Below are positions 38,369 through 48,509 of a DNA stretch of 64,000 bases, one piece after another. The position numbers were made by a program, and so were the translations under genes. This DNA comes from a virus. The notes under the pieces are model-generated. The model had not been told where the DNA came from. It did no database searches and was given only the letters and a program-made list of their open reading frames with translations. Position 1 is the stretch's first letter. The number at the start of each line of letters is the position of its first letter. Where the stretch lies: the IMG/VR virus record IMGVR_UViG_3300042934_000861, positions 17,705-81,704 of that record. One strand, given 5' to 3'.

Positions 38369-38797
38369 ATGTCTATACTCAATAAACTAGTGATTAAAGT
38401 ACGACTAAAGCTTAGAGATATGGATGCTGCTAAATATAGTGCTTATGAAGTTATGGACGCAATGAATGAGACAATTAGCGAACTACGGCAAGTGGTAAAG
38501 CTTTATTATAAAAAGTTGACTTTTCCCATTCCGGAACCAGCTAAGTTAAAAGCAGAGGATGAAACTGGTTGGCCGGATGATTTTGATAATCTTATAATCG
38601 AACACTGCATAATTCTGTTGGCACCTGGGGATTACTCAGCCAAAGAAGAAGCGAAAGTGTATTGGAAAGGAAAAGTGATTAGCCTTGCCGGCACGATGAG
38701 AAAGGAAAAAATCATGCAGGCAGATTGCTGGAATTTAAACTATAACGATGAAGTGGAGGAGGAAGAAGAGATAGTAGAGGAAGGTGAGGATGGTTAA
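38369..38797 (+). CDS. Head-tail connector-like protein (142 aa)
   Basis: ATG at 38369 behind TAGGTGGTGAATAC. The product is helical in its first 60 residues (NKLVIKVRLKLRDMDAAKYS, VMDAMNETISELRQVVKLYY) and ends in a long acidic run (EVEEEEEIVEEGEDG). Position right after the coat and the helical content fit the head-completion or adaptor proteins of short-tailed phages. Similarity is not strong enough to name it. Confidence 0.55.
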   Translation: MSILNKLVIKVRLKLRDMDAAKYSAYEVMDAMNETISELRQVVKLYYKKLTFPIPEPAKLKAEDETGWPDDFDNLIIEHCIILLAPGDYSAKEEAKVYWKGKVISLAGTMRKEKIMQADCWNLNYNDEVEEEEEIVEEGEDG

Positions 38798-41700
38798 TGA
38801 ACTGGAATAAGCTACCGGCCTTTATTGATGATGCATTGATAACCTTAACCTCTATATGGAGTAGTCAAAAGGTCAGCGATGAAATAAACAAGGTTCAATC
38901 GAATGTAGATGGTCATGCTGGCCGTACAGACAATCCTCATAGTGTTACTGCTATTCAAGTAGGAGCAGAAACACCTTCAGGTGCGCAGGCTAAAGCAAAT
39001 GTAGTACAGTCAAGTATAAATGCTCATACTGCGCGTATAGATAACCCGCATAGTGTTACAGCTGCTCAGGTAGGTGCGGAAACGCCTGCAGGTGCGCAGG
39101 CTAAAGCAAATGTTGTGCAGACCAATTTAGCTACGCACATTGCATCAGGAACTCATAGCTTTGTAACAGGGGTAACTGATAAGCCAAGTACTATTGGCGG
39201 CTACGGTATCACGAATGCCTACACGAAGACTGAGGTAACAAGCTTGCTTGCTGCTAAGGCAAATCTCGCAGCCACGTTAGCTGGCTACGGTATTACTGAT
39301 GCCTATACGAAGCCACAGGTAGATGCTAACATCGCAACGGCTGTAGCTGCACTTGTGAATAGTGCTCCGACCACACTGGATACCATAAATGAATTGGCGG
39401 AGGCTCTCGGTGATGATCCTAATTTCTCAACGACAGTGTTTAACTTAATCGGGACCAAACTTGGCTCCGATGAAGTTGTTACTGCTGCTACAGCTAATAA
39501 GGTGCTTCGCCTAGATGCCAACGGTAAATTCCCGTGGGCTGTATTAGCTAATGTGCCGAGTTCCTTCACCCCTGCTGCCCATAATCAGGCATGGAGCACC
39601 ATTACCGGCACGCCTACCACACTGGCAGGGTACGGAATCACCGATGCCTATACCAAAGCAGCAGCCGATGTGATAACCAATAACCACTTAAACAGCACTG
39701 CGGCCCACACAGCTATGAATATTACCAATGCACCAGGTAGTATTGTTAAATCGGTAAACGTGCAGAACGCCTTAGACGAGCTGGCGAATTACAATGGATT
39801 TGCTAGTACACAAATCGGTGCAGAGCAAGGTGAGCTAGGTGTAGAAATTAAAGGCCGTACTTTGGTAAATTTGTTTGGGAGTGGAAATTATGAGGATATG
39901 TTACTCTGGGCTGGATATCACGCTACTCTGGCACTCGACCAAACCAACGTTAGGTATGGATCGAGTAGAGTAAAAGTAACAATTAGTACAGGGTACACTT
40001 CTGGTTATCTTTTTAAAGCAATGACTGTGTATGTCGGTAAATACTATATATGCTTGGCTGATGTAATTAATGGCAATGCTACTAACGTAGGTGTGGCACC
40101 TAATACTTTTGGTGCAGGAAACCTAAATACTTCTACTACAGCTTATATGACTTCATATAAAAAATTTACTCCGTCAACAGAGATTACTACGGGAATACAG
40201 GTGGCTGTAAACGGCAGTGAAGGGCAATATGCTTATGTAGATGGATTTCGATTTTACGAGATAACTCAAGCAGAGTACAATGCTATTGATTCTATGACAG
40301 AAGCTCAAGTAGCCGCTAAGTATCCTTATGTAGATTCAGTACAGTTTAAGAAAGATGTTCTTGTAACGCAAATAGGGAAAAATCTATTTGATCCTACTAA
40401 TGTTATACAAGGATACTATTTAACTACTGGAAATGTTGTATCAGTAGACGCTACAAACTGGTACAGCCCGTCTTATATAGCAGTAAAGCCTTCTACCTCT
40501 TATTCACAAACTGCTGTAGGGCATAGTGTTCGTTTCTACGATAATAACTACAATTTCATATCTGCACTTCAAGGTGTTTCGACATTTACTACTCCTGCTA
40601 ATTGTACGTATGTTAGAGTAACAGGCCCTGTAACAAGCCTTGCAACTTACCAACTCGAACTAGGCGCTGTAGCTACAAACTTTGAACCACAAGTAAAATC
40701 ATATGCTCACACACCCATGCAAATAGCCGAAGGAGAAAGCGTATGGTTAACTCCTACTACTTCTGTGTATAAAGAAGTGTGGAAGAAGAATATTGTATTA
40801 GATGGAAGCAGACCTTATATATTTGGCTCTACTTATACGGGGTTTAAGCGTATAACCTATAGGCTTGAGTATGTAGAAAAGTTTCCTCATAGCGTAACAA
40901 CTGAATTTCCATTTTGTACAAAATATGACTCTTCCGTACTAGGGAGAAACTTCTCTAGTTGGAGTTCTGGTGATTTATGTATACTGGATAACAGTGATAC
41001 TTATTCAACCTCAAGGGTACATATCAGTATTTCTAACACTGATACTGGGTGGGCAGACGATATGTCACCAACAGTGGATGACATAAAAGCCTACTTCTAT
41101 GGCTGGAAAATGTGCGCTTCTAATGGCTCTACCTATGTATCAGGCACAAAATATTGGAAGAAGATCACGGACGGAACCGGAATAACTTCTACTGTACCTA
41201 CCGCAAGTTATGCTGGATATACTCCTTACGTTTTGCATTATAAACTTGCTACTCCTGTATATCACATTAATTACTATAATAATGATTCAACTAAGCCAAT
41301 AATGAGCGCAGGAAGTGTAGTAAATATTCTGCAGGGAGTAACACAGGTAGAGCAGAAAAGCGGAGTAGTGTGGAGATCAACAGAAGCTATACTGTTATCG
41401 TCCAGCTTATACTATTTCAATGGTGGAAGTGCATATGCTCTAAAGTACCGCGAAAAATCATTAGTTGATATCTATAAGAATGGAGCAAGCGATAGAAAAA
41501 ACTGGTCATCAGGGGATATATCATTAACAAACAATACACGTGGATTACACTTTTATAATATCCCTCAGGCAAATTATGATACCACAGCAAGTTACACAAT
41601 AAGCTATGAACAACTCGACAAGTATTTATACACTGTTGATGCTTTTGCTATTGATAATCCTATTCCTACTCGTCAACGCAATTTCTCCTTAGATTCTACA

Positions 41701-43428
41701 GAGCAAAAGATAGCTTATTTTAAGATTAACAATGTCGATCTTGTTGGAGCTATGGGAGTAAGAAATCCATCTACTTTAGCTGACTACGGAATACTTGACG
41801 CATACACAAAAGATGGTGTAGATGCCACTGTAAATATTATAAGTACTTCTATAAATACTAAATTAAGTACAGCAAACTCTATAGGAGGAGTTATATACAA
41901 CTATCGAGATGTAGCTTCATTTAGTAGCGCAGCAGCTACCACTACTGGGATACTAAAAATAATGTTGCCCGTAGGCTGGATTAACAGTTTAATGACTATA
42001 GATATAAAAGGTTTTAATTATGTAACTGCCTCCACAAACTGGCACGCTACACTCGCAGGTCAAAACGCCAATACTACATCAACCTGGATTGCAACCTCTG
42101 CAACTCTAAGTCCCAATTGCCCAGTAACAAGTGTAAGATTCGGTTATGACACTGTAGCAGGGAAAGCTTGTATACTTCTCGGAACTGCGTCCTCAGTATG
42201 GCAGTATCCTAAAATATTAATAAGTGCTATGGTAGGGCATAACAGTCCTAGTGTTTATAGTAGTGGTTGGGGCGTAGGTATCATAACTGACGAAACAGGC
42301 ATAACAGTTAGTTCCACACCTACTATAAAAACGCTTGCTTATGTAGAAAGCGGAGCTTTAACTGTTAACAATGCTTCTACCGGAAACACTCGCTCTGGAT
42401 ACTTTAATAACACTGATTATGCAGCAGGAAATCGTAACTATATCCAAGTAAGGCAGCAAGTTGCGTCTGGTAGTAGCTATAGCGCAATGCTTGGCGTGGA
42501 TAAGGATACCGGAAACGTATGGCTATCTAACGATGCAATTACTACACAACATTTAGCAATTTCCCCTGCTGGAAATGTTGGAATCGGAAAAACACCTACA
42601 GTAGCGTTAGATGTAAGTGGGGTCATAAATTCTGATGCGCTAATAAGCGTAATAAGGACAGCAAGCAATAATTCTGCGATAGTTAAAGTGCAAAACGATT
42701 CCTCTAAGGCACTTTCTTTGATTAGTCTAGGAAGTACTTATGCCTCCCCTTACCACTCCTTAAAACCTAATACGACCTCCCTTTATACAAATGCAGAATT
42801 AGGAATAGAAGTTGACGCAAATGCGCCTATCACTTTTTGGACTAATGCTGCTGAACGTATGAGGATTAATGCAAGTGGTAATGTAGGAATAGGAGTCACA
42901 GACCCTAAAGCTACTCTCCATAGTACGGGAAGTACAATATTAGGGTGTGCGCCTGGTCCAGTATGGGCAGATATAGGGACTAGTCAACTTGCTATGTATG
43001 CTCAAGATGGGAGCATGTTTCTTAGTTGGAAAGATGCCGGAGGTCTACAAAGAACAGTTGGTCTTACCTGCCCTAGTGGAGTAATCAGCACAGTATCAGG
43101 GACTAATTTATGGCTTTCTAGTGAATATACTCCTGTATTGAATACACCGACGACTGTAACCCATGGTTTGACTCTCGACCCAGTAAAATGTAAATGTGAT
43201 GTTTTGTTAAAGTGCGCTGTTGCACAAGGCGGGTACTCTGTAGGGGATTACGCAATTGGAGCGATAAATAGCACAGGAAACGCAGAGTACAGTTTTACTC
43301 CCGCACTAAACACAACAACTATTCAAGTTAATACAAGTGCAGGAATATATGCTATGACTAAAACCAATGGAACCCCTTTTCAATGTACCCCTGCTAACTG
43401 GAGGTATATCTTTAGGATTTGGTATTAA
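38797..43428 (+). CDS. Tail fibre/appendage protein (1543 aa)
   Basis: ATG at 38797 overlapping the previous stop, behind GAGGATGGTTA. The N terminus has 37-residue repeats (DNPHSVTAIQVGAETPSGAQ, then AKANVV). Four GYGITDAYTK-type units follow at about residues 133-295 and 990. Such repeats are typical of trimeric fibre shafts. The middle (about 350-950) is beta-rich, with galactose-binding-like pieces (VSGTKYWKKITDG, FHYNI-type strands). The C-terminal part has GNVGIGKTPTVALDVSG and GNVGIGVTDPKATLHSTG shaft elements, then a final binding domain. It has no S74 peptidase end that I can see. The fibre contacts the host surface and sets host range. Confidence 0.85.
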   Translation: MNWNKLPAFIDDALITLTSIWSSQKVSDEINKVQSNVDGHAGRTDNPHSVTAIQVGAETPSGAQAKANVVQSSINAHTARIDNPHSVTAAQVGAETPAGAQAKANVVQTNLATHIASGTHSFVTGVTDKPSTIGGYGITNAYTKTEVTSLLAAKANLAATLAGYGITDAYTKPQVDANIATAVAALVNSAPTTLDTINELAEALGDDPNFSTTVFNLIGTKLGSDEVVTAATANKVLRLDANGKFPWAVLANVPSSFTPAAHNQAWSTITGTPTTLAGYGITDAYTKAAADVITNNHLNSTAAHTAMNITNAPGSIVKSVNVQNALDELANYNGFASTQIGAEQGELGVEIKGRTLVNLFGSGNYEDMLLWAGYHATLALDQTNVRYGSSRVKVTISTGYTSGYLFKAMTVYVGKYYICLADVINGNATNVGVAPNTFGAGNLNTSTTAYMTSYKKFTPSTEITTGIQVAVNGSEGQYAYVDGFRFYEITQAEYNAIDSMTEAQVAAKYPYVDSVQFKKDVLVTQIGKNLFDPTNVIQGYYLTTGNVVSVDATNWYSPSYIAVKPSTSYSQTAVGHSVRFYDNNYNFISALQGVSTFTTPANCTYVRVTGPVTSLATYQLELGAVATNFEPQVKSYAHTPMQIAEGESVWLTPTTSVYKEVWKKNIVLDGSRPYIFGSTYTGFKRITYRLEYVEKFPHSVTTEFPFCTKYDSSVLGRNFSSWSSGDLCILDNSDTYSTSRVHISISNTDTGWADDMSPTVDDIKAYFYGWKMCASNGSTYVSGTKYWKKITDGTGITSTVPTASYAGYTPYVLHYKLATPVYHINYYNNDSTKPIMSAGSVVNILQGVTQVEQKSGVVWRSTEAILLSSSLYYFNGGSAYALKYREKSLVDIYKNGASDRKNWSSGDISLTNNTRGLHFYNIPQANYDTTASYTISYEQLDKYLYTVDAFAIDNPIPTRQRNFSLDSTEQKIAYFKINNVDLVGAMGVRNPSTLADYGILDAYTKDGVDATVNIISTSINTKLSTANSIGGVIYNYRDVASFSSAAATTTGILKIMLPVGWINSLMTIDIKGFNYVTASTNWHATLAGQNANTTSTWIATSATLSPNCPVTSVRFGYDTVAGKACILLGTASSVWQYPKILISAMVGHNSPSVYSSGWGVGIITDETGITVSSTPTIKTLAYVESGALTVNNASTGNTRSGYFNNTDYAAGNRNYIQVRQQVASGSSYSAMLGVDKDTGNVWLSNDAITTQHLAISPAGNVGIGKTPTVALDVSGVINSDALISVIRTASNNSAIVKVQNDSSKALSLISLGSTYASPYHSLKPNTTSLYTNAELGIEVDANAPITFWTNAAERMRINASGNVGIGVTDPKATLHSTGSTILGCAPGPVWADIGTSQLAMYAQDGSMFLSWKDAGGLQRTVGLTCPSGVISTVSGTNLWLSSEYTPVLNTPTTVTHGLTLDPVKCKCDVLLKCAVAQGGYSVGDYAIGAINSTGNAEYSFTPALNTTTIQVNTSAGIYAMTKTNGTPFQCTPANWRYIFRIWY
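38914..39138 (+). repeat. 111-bp direct repeat in tail fibre gene
   Basis: Units start at 38914 and 39025, and a decayed third starts at 39136; the period of 111 bp equals 37 codons. The units share CATAGTGTTAC and GCGCAGGCTAAAGCAAATGT. Such repeats allow changes in shaft length by recombination. Confidence 0.75.
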
Positions 43429-43493
43429 AATTAAGGGGAATTACTTATGGCAATCAAATGTAAGTTCACAAGTATTCAAGGAGGCTTACTAAT

Positions 43494-43688
43494 ATGACAC
43501 CAGACCAGATTAAAGTTCAACTTTGTGATGTAATGCTGACCATGGAAGAGTTACACGGCCAGCTACAGTATTTATCACAGGTCAAGCAACAACTACAGCA
43601 ACAATTAAAAGAGGCTGTTAAAACTGAACAGCAGGAGGTGTTCCCCGTTGAAGAAGTTGTTACAACTGCTGAAGAAGATCCCGCCTGA
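43494..43688 (+). CDS. Small coiled-coil protein (64 aa)
   Basis: ATG at 43494 behind CAAGGAGGCTTACTAAT. The product is a glutamine-rich helix (LHGQLQYLSQVKQQLQQQLK) with an acidic tail (EVFPVEEVVTTAEEDPA). The tail region overlaps the next gene. Possibly a tail assembly helper, comparable to small chaperone-like genes that follow fibre genes. Confidence 0.5.
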   Translation: MTPDQIKVQLCDVMLTMEELHGQLQYLSQVKQQLQQQLKEAVKTEQQEVFPVEEVVTTAEEDPA

Positions 43689-43896
43689 TAAGCTTATACA
43701 CTTGTTAGGCGGGTATTTTATTGCCTCGTTGTTTCCGGGGGATGTTGGCCTGTTGGTGGCAATATTAACCGGCATTGGTAAAGAAGTATATGACTATAAA
43801 ACAAAAACCGGCACGCCCGAATGGCGAGACGCTGCTTGCACTATTGCAGGCGGCGTTTTATATTGCGCAAAAGTGGCACTGTGGAGCCTACTATGA
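43648..43896 (+). CDS. Small membrane protein (82 aa)
   Basis: TTG at 43648 behind CAGGAGGTGTTCCCCG. The pattern PPDKLIHLLGGYFIASLFP, LVAILTGIGKEVYDYKTKTG and PEWRDAACTIAGGVLYC belongs to a small membrane protein type seen in many phages and bacteria. It has two or three membrane helices with conserved H, GKE.YD and D residues. Role unknown; its place among tail genes hints at DNA ejection. Confidence 0.6.
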   Translation: MKKLLQLLKKIPPDKLIHLLGGYFIASLFPGDVGLLVAILTGIGKEVYDYKTKTGTPEWRDAACTIAGGVLYCAKVALWSLL

Positions 43897-44630
43897 TTAT
43901 CAGCAGCAATAGCGGTACTGGCAATCACACGAAAATGCTGCAGCAGTATGCCACACACATAAACGTCATAAATGATGCTCCTTCCGAATTGACGGTGACA
44001 GTAAGCGGACAGGTCGTAACGGTTCTTGGATTAGAACAATTTGAGGGTGATTTTGCTCCATTTATCACATTGTCTATTAGTGCTTCCGGACCATGGCGAT
44101 ATGTGATCGAGGCGTCTGAGTCCTTAATCGGTGATTCCTCTGCTACGCCTAACGGTGAGATCATCAAACGTATTAGAGAGTTGATTTCAGATAAGGATGG
44201 TATCGAATTTGAAACAAGCGCGGTAGTTGGTTTCCTGAACAGCGCAATAGCCTGGTTGAGTTTGCAACTTATTCAAAATAACAATGTCGAAATGATTAAA
44301 GAAATTGTCATAACGGATGGCGCAAATGTTCCTAATGACTATATAAAGCCATGCGGATTATATCCAGTCAAAAAGACAGGCAACACTTTCCGTTTCTTAG
44401 ATGACTCCGAAACGCTTGAATTTCAGTACTTTGCTAACAGGCCGTATATCACCGTAAATGAAGCCGATGTTTTTTTGCCTACATATTCAGTATTCAAGCC
44501 AATATATGATGCTGTACTAATACAGAAAACAGCTATCCTTGCACTTAATCGCGACGAATACGATATTACACAAGATGAGGCACTATTAGCTCAGTCGTTA
44601 CAGGCAATTGGGGTGATAGGCAGTGCCTAA
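43893..44630 (+). CDS. Hypothetical tail-region protein (245 aa)
   Basis: ATG at 43893 overlapping the previous stop; the upstream part of the frame from 43821 is unlikely. The product has a beta-rich N terminus (SELTVTVSGQVVTVLGLEQF, FITLSISASGPWRYVIEAS) and a helical end (YSVFKPIYDAVLIQKTAILAL). It immediately precedes the gp10-like gene with an 8-base overlap and may be another component of the tail hub. Confidence 0.55.
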   Translation: MIISSNSGTGNHTKMLQQYATHINVINDAPSELTVTVSGQVVTVLGLEQFEGDFAPFITLSISASGPWRYVIEASESLIGDSSATPNGEIIKRIRELISDKDGIEFETSAVVGFLNSAIAWLSLQLIQNNNVEMIKEIVITDGANVPNDYIKPCGLYPVKKTGNTFRFLDDSETLEFQYFANRPYITVNEADVFLPTYSVFKPIYDAVLIQKTAILALNRDEYDITQDEALLAQSLQAIGVIGSA

Positions 44631-46068
44631 ACGCTCATCTAAACATGCTAATGTGCAGCCTCTTTCAATTGACGATTATTCTGGAGGATTGCGATTAGAT
44701 ATTGCTCCTGTTTCAAATAAGTTCTTGCCGAACATGTTGCAAAAGTCAATGAATGTTGAACTTGACTATGTGACCGGTAAGCTAAAAGTTGTGGACGGCT
44801 TAGTGTCGGTATTGAAGCTGCCTGCCAAAGCAGATACTTTGTTTTACAATTACAAGGATAATTATTTCTTGGTTAATTGCGGCCGGAGCCTTTACCGCTT
44901 AAATGGGAACATATCGCCTAAGACAGAGCCTGTTTTAGTGGGGCAATTGAACAGTATAAAGCGACCATCCTATGCGGTCTATGGCTCTTATACGGCTGTA
45001 GTAACCGGGAGTAAAGTGCAATATCTCGACTATGCGAATAGCTTTAAAGAGGCAGCAGCTTCACCTGTAGCTGATATGTGTTATGTTAGGTCTGGTAGAT
45101 TAGGTATCTGTAATACTGGCAGTGATATTATAAATTGGTGTGGCACTGGTGACGTTGAGAATTGGAATTTTGGAACAGACAATGAGCAAAATGCCTGGTA
45201 CGCCGAAGTCGGATATCAGGATGGTGGCGGCATTGTAGCCGTCAAAGAGCTATTCGGCAATATAATAGTTGTTAAGCGTTCCGGTAAAACGTTTAGGCTG
45301 ACAGGGGATTATTACTGGCAAGCTTATGATGGCCCGAGTGGGGTTTATACAGTAGGGCAAAACGGTGTGATATTCGCCGGTAATGGACTGTACTACATCG
45401 GAAAAGATGGATTTAGCGCCATTGCCTTTAATTCTGGAGAGTACGGAACCTTGCGTTCATCTGAAGTAGGGGCAGCTGTCAACCAACTCCTGCTACAAGG
45501 TGTCAGCCAAAATGCTAAGCTATGGGATGTACAGCCCAAAAAGCAAATATGGATTCGTGCTGATGAGATGGGTACTACCTATCTCTTTCACTATTTTTCG
45601 GGGGTTTTTACCGTTCGGAAATTTAGCCAACCAATAGCTGATGTTTGTCTGGTTGGTAATACGGTCTATGTTCTGGCCGGTGATACCATTTACCGGATGG
45701 ATGAGGATGCAGATACCGAATTGGACGGCAATCCTATCCAGATAGATGTAGAAGGAAAGATTTACACTACTTTAAATGAGTTTCTCATCAAGAGAATAGC
45801 TGCTTCCATTGAAGCCCGCGGCGACGTGGATGCTAAGATTCAAATAGGTAAGTTAGAACTTCCCATACAATATACCGCACACAGTCCCTACGTTGCAGAC
45901 TGCACTGGATACTTAGCCGATGCCGATTATCCCTTGTGGACGCTTACTAGATTAACTCCGGAGGAAAAACGTCAAAACTATCGCACAAAACAGTTTGCTA
46001 TAAGAATTACCTCTACTAAAGGAGCCTTTTCGTTAAACAATATCACCTTAGAAGTGGTGGAGGTGTAA
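44623..46068 (+). CDS. Tail hub/stabilisation protein, P22 gp10-like
   Basis: GTG at 44623 behind GGGGTGATAGGCA. The 481-residue product begins PLSIDDYSGGLRLDIAPVSN with a following NMLQKSMNVELDYVTGKLKV, as in the packaged-DNA stabilisation proteins of P22-like phages. Repeated beta-propeller blades follow (VVTGSKVQYLDYANSF, VRSGRLGICNTG, LFGNIIVVKRSGKTFRLTG, IFAGNGLYYIGKDGFSAIAF). It would plug the portal after packaging and hold the tail. Confidence 0.75.
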   Translation: MPKRSSKHANVQPLSIDDYSGGLRLDIAPVSNKFLPNMLQKSMNVELDYVTGKLKVVDGLVSVLKLPAKADTLFYNYKDNYFLVNCGRSLYRLNGNISPKTEPVLVGQLNSIKRPSYAVYGSYTAVVTGSKVQYLDYANSFKEAAASPVADMCYVRSGRLGICNTGSDIINWCGTGDVENWNFGTDNEQNAWYAEVGYQDGGGIVAVKELFGNIIVVKRSGKTFRLTGDYYWQAYDGPSGVYTVGQNGVIFAGNGLYYIGKDGFSAIAFNSGEYGTLRSSEVGAAVNQLLLQGVSQNAKLWDVQPKKQIWIRADEMGTTYLFHYFSGVFTVRKFSQPIADVCLVGNTVYVLAGDTIYRMDEDADTELDGNPIQIDVEGKIYTTLNEFLIKRIAASIEARGDVDAKIQIGKLELPIQYTAHSPYVADCTGYLADADYPLWTLTRLTPEEKRQNYRTKQFAIRITSTKGAFSLNNITLEVVEV

Positions 46069-46069
46069 T

Positions 46070-47446
46070 ATGGCTACTCAACAACAATTAGACACGCAAA
46101 TTACGCCTGAGAGCTTAGAGCGCAACTTTACGTTATTGAATCGGATCTTAGCTGCTAATACTGTAAAAATGGGTCGGCTTGAGGATTTACTTACGGACGA
46201 ACAAAAGCAGAGAATAAAAGCTATGGAAGAATCTATTAAAAAGGTCAGCGCTTTTATAAGCCAGCGAATTAGTGAAATTAATAATCATGTGGACGAGCTC
46301 ATAATTACACAGCAGGAGTTAGCTGTGTCTATTGATGCGGAAATCCGCGAAACATTGACAAGTGTAGAAGAAAACATTCGTAATGATACCCAAAACGCTA
46401 TTGACACATTAGATCGAGCAAAGGTTAGCGATGCTGAGTTTACTGAAGCTGTAAATCGCCTTACACAAGTAGACGATGAGAATCGTTCAAACATTGAACA
46501 AATCCCCGGGAAGATTACGCTGGCCGTAGGGCAAGTAGAAGAAAAACTGAACGGTGCTCCATCTATCAGCTATGGATCGATAGCAGCCTTAAAGGTAGAA
46601 TCGGATAATCTGTCTATGCTTGTACAATCAAATAAGCAAGATGCAGATGGTAAAATTAACACTTTATCATCGGACTTAAATCTTGTGCCTGGAAAGATAA
46701 CAGCTGCGGTAACCGAAGTTAAGGGTGAGCTAACAACTAAGATAGCTGCTGTTGAAGTAGATATAGATGGTATTCACCAAACCGTGGCAGATAATCAGGT
46801 TGATACTGACGGTAAAATAATGCAGCAGGCTACGCGTATTGACCAGCTACCAGAGCAGATTAACTTGGCCGTTACTCAATCACCTACAGACCCTTCAAAT
46901 GAAATGCCAAACCTAGCGAATTTAAGAATCGGTATAGAAGGATTAAGCTCTACGGTAAGTAATCAAGGTGGCCAAATATCAGCCCTAGATCAGAAAGCAG
47001 ATAGTATTGAAGCTACGGTAGCCTCAAAGGCAAATGCTGCCGCTTTGGAATTAACAAATCAGAGCATATCCCTCATGCTTGCAGAATTAAGTAAAAGCCC
47101 CGAGTTATGTGCATATACGGCAATTACTATGCTGACTGGCTTAATCGATCTTTGTGTGAAAGATACTGACTTAACAGGGCAAGAGGTTATTTCAAGAATA
47201 AATGTAAGTCCTGAAGGGGTACGAATAAGCGGTAAGCAAATTCATATTACTGGTGATACAGTCTTTGATGACGATGTAATTGTGGCCGGAGCGCTGAAGG
47301 TAAACTCGTTAAGTGCTATAGCAACTACAATTGGGATTCTACGGACAGCTGAATCGGGAGCTAGGACGGAAATTAGAGATAATTTAACATTGGTTTACGA
47401 TGCTAATGATGTGTTGCGTGTCAGGATGGGGGTATGGAATGAATGA
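46070..47446 (+). CDS. Coiled-coil tail protein (458 aa)
   Basis: ATG at 46070 behind GTGGAGGTGTAAT, 1 base after the previous stop. Residues 1-330 are coiled coil with repeated IEQIPGKITLAV-, LVPGKITAAVTEV- and IDQLPEQINLAVTQ-type units. The last 110 form a beta tip (INVSPEGVRISGKQIHITG, VIVAGALKVNSLSAI). It resembles tail-tip or short fibre proteins whose C terminus connects to the small tip proteins encoded next. Confidence 0.7.
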   Translation: MATQQQLDTQITPESLERNFTLLNRILAANTVKMGRLEDLLTDEQKQRIKAMEESIKKVSAFISQRISEINNHVDELIITQQELAVSIDAEIRETLTSVEENIRNDTQNAIDTLDRAKVSDAEFTEAVNRLTQVDDENRSNIEQIPGKITLAVGQVEEKLNGAPSISYGSIAALKVESDNLSMLVQSNKQDADGKINTLSSDLNLVPGKITAAVTEVKGELTTKIAAVEVDIDGIHQTVADNQVDTDGKIMQQATRIDQLPEQINLAVTQSPTDPSNEMPNLANLRIGIEGLSSTVSNQGGQISALDQKADSIEATVASKANAAALELTNQSISLMLAELSKSPELCAYTAITMLTGLIDLCVKDTDLTGQEVISRINVSPEGVRISGKQIHITGDTVFDDDVIVAGALKVNSLSAIATTIGILRTAESGARTEIRDNLTLVYDANDVLRVRMGVWNE

Positions 47447-47748
47447 CGCAAAAACAGGGATTGCAGCTATTTGATGCTAATGGCAACCTAATGCTAGAGG
47501 TTACGGATACACTGACTAGATTTTTAGGAACTGTAGATACTGATGCGGTTTCATCGACCGGAAGCTTTACTGATAATAGAATTATAGGTGGGAAAGCGTG
47601 GATAACATTCCACAAGACAGGAGCAAATGATTATCGGGATGCTAACTTTGCTGCGTGGTGTGAGGGAAATCAAATAAAGTGGCAACATACTGCTGGAATG
47701 TATGGTAGCCGGATAAAAAGTTATAGAATATATTATGGAGCGTATTAA
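47443..47748 (+). CDS. Tail-tip protein, DUF6453-like (101 aa)
   Basis: ATG at 47443 overlapping the previous TGA. The start GLQLFDANGNLMLEVTDTLT then RFLG matches the (G)IQVF-x-x-G-x-L-x-(F/I)D-x2-x6-LG pattern of small tail-tip or tail-fibre proteins (DUF6453 type, from memory). It shares this pattern with the next gene, so the two are paralogues. Confidence 0.6.
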   Translation: MTQKQGLQLFDANGNLMLEVTDTLTRFLGTVDTDAVSSTGSFTDNRIIGGKAWITFHKTGANDYRDANFAAWCEGNQIKWQHTAGMYGSRIKSYRIYYGAY

Positions 47749-47750
47749 TT

Positions 47751-48509
47751 ATGGCTGCTGGAATCCAAGTTTTTACTCCTTCTGGAGATCTTCAAATTGA
47801 CGATAGTTTCTTAAACTACAGATTTTTAGGGAAAAGTACTATCATAGCCGATACTTACGGAGATTCTTTTAACTGGGCTGGTACATGGTATAAGGATGTT
47901 GCAGATTATTGTTATCCTGGCGAGTTGCTAGCTTTTAGAAGAGAGGATATAGAGTTCGAGCCTGACACGACTCGGAGGTTTGCAACAACCGCTTCTGCCA
48001 GTTATCTTATTTCAAACAACGGGAAAATAGGATTTCGGGTATTACCCGAAAGTAACTATGGTTATTTTGACACAAACCGTCCCCTTATTACTATATACAG
48101 GTTCGGACTAACCACCGAAAATGAAAAAGGAAAGCATTTCGAGGTATTTGACAGCACTGGAAAGCTAGTATTTTCGGACGGAAGAAATTACATGCGGGTA
48201 GTGCAGGGACTAAATGGATTAGATTTAGCCCTTCCTACTGGATACGGAGATAACAGACCGATTCCCGCTGTTTTCGCTAATATAAACCACTCACCATCAA
48301 TTAAAACAGCTATGGCTATACTTTCTACGGCTTTTTACTGGGAAACTGCTCCTGGATATACTTGGGAGGTTGCGCATGGATTCGCTTTTTACCCAGATAG
48401 AGTTGAAGTAAGGTACGTACTAAGCGGAGGATATTCAGAGGGCGGGGGTGTTCAGTGGGATTCACAAAGGCACTACCACATTTTAATGTTAGATGTAACC
48501 GGATTATAA
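47751..48509 (+). CDS. Tail-tip protein, DUF6453-like (252 aa)
   Basis: ATG at 47751, 2 bases after the previous gene. The start GIQVFTPSGDLQIDDSFLNY then RFLG repeats that of the gene before it. The body is beta-rich with two related halves (FEVFDSTGKLVFSDGRNYMR again carries the VFDSTGKLVFSD signature). A terminator follows. It is probably a receptor-binding or tip protein. Confidence 0.65.
   Translation: MAAGIQVFTPSGDLQIDDSFLNYRFLGKSTIIADTYGDSFNWAGTWYKDVADYCYPGELLAFRREDIEFEPDTTRRFATTASASYLISNNGKIGFRVLPESNYGYFDTNRPLITIYRFGLTTENEKGKHFEVFDSTGKLVFSDGRNYMRVVQGLNGLDLALPTGYGDNRPIPAVFANINHSPSIKTAMAILSTAFYWETAPGYTWEVAHGFAFYPDRVEVRYVLSGGYSEGGGVQWDSQRHYHILMLDVTGL

Noticed and set aside
43447-43497. 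16-codon frame between the fibre gene and the next gene
   Set aside because: It overlaps the next start as ATGA and might be a leader peptide, but it is too short to support.
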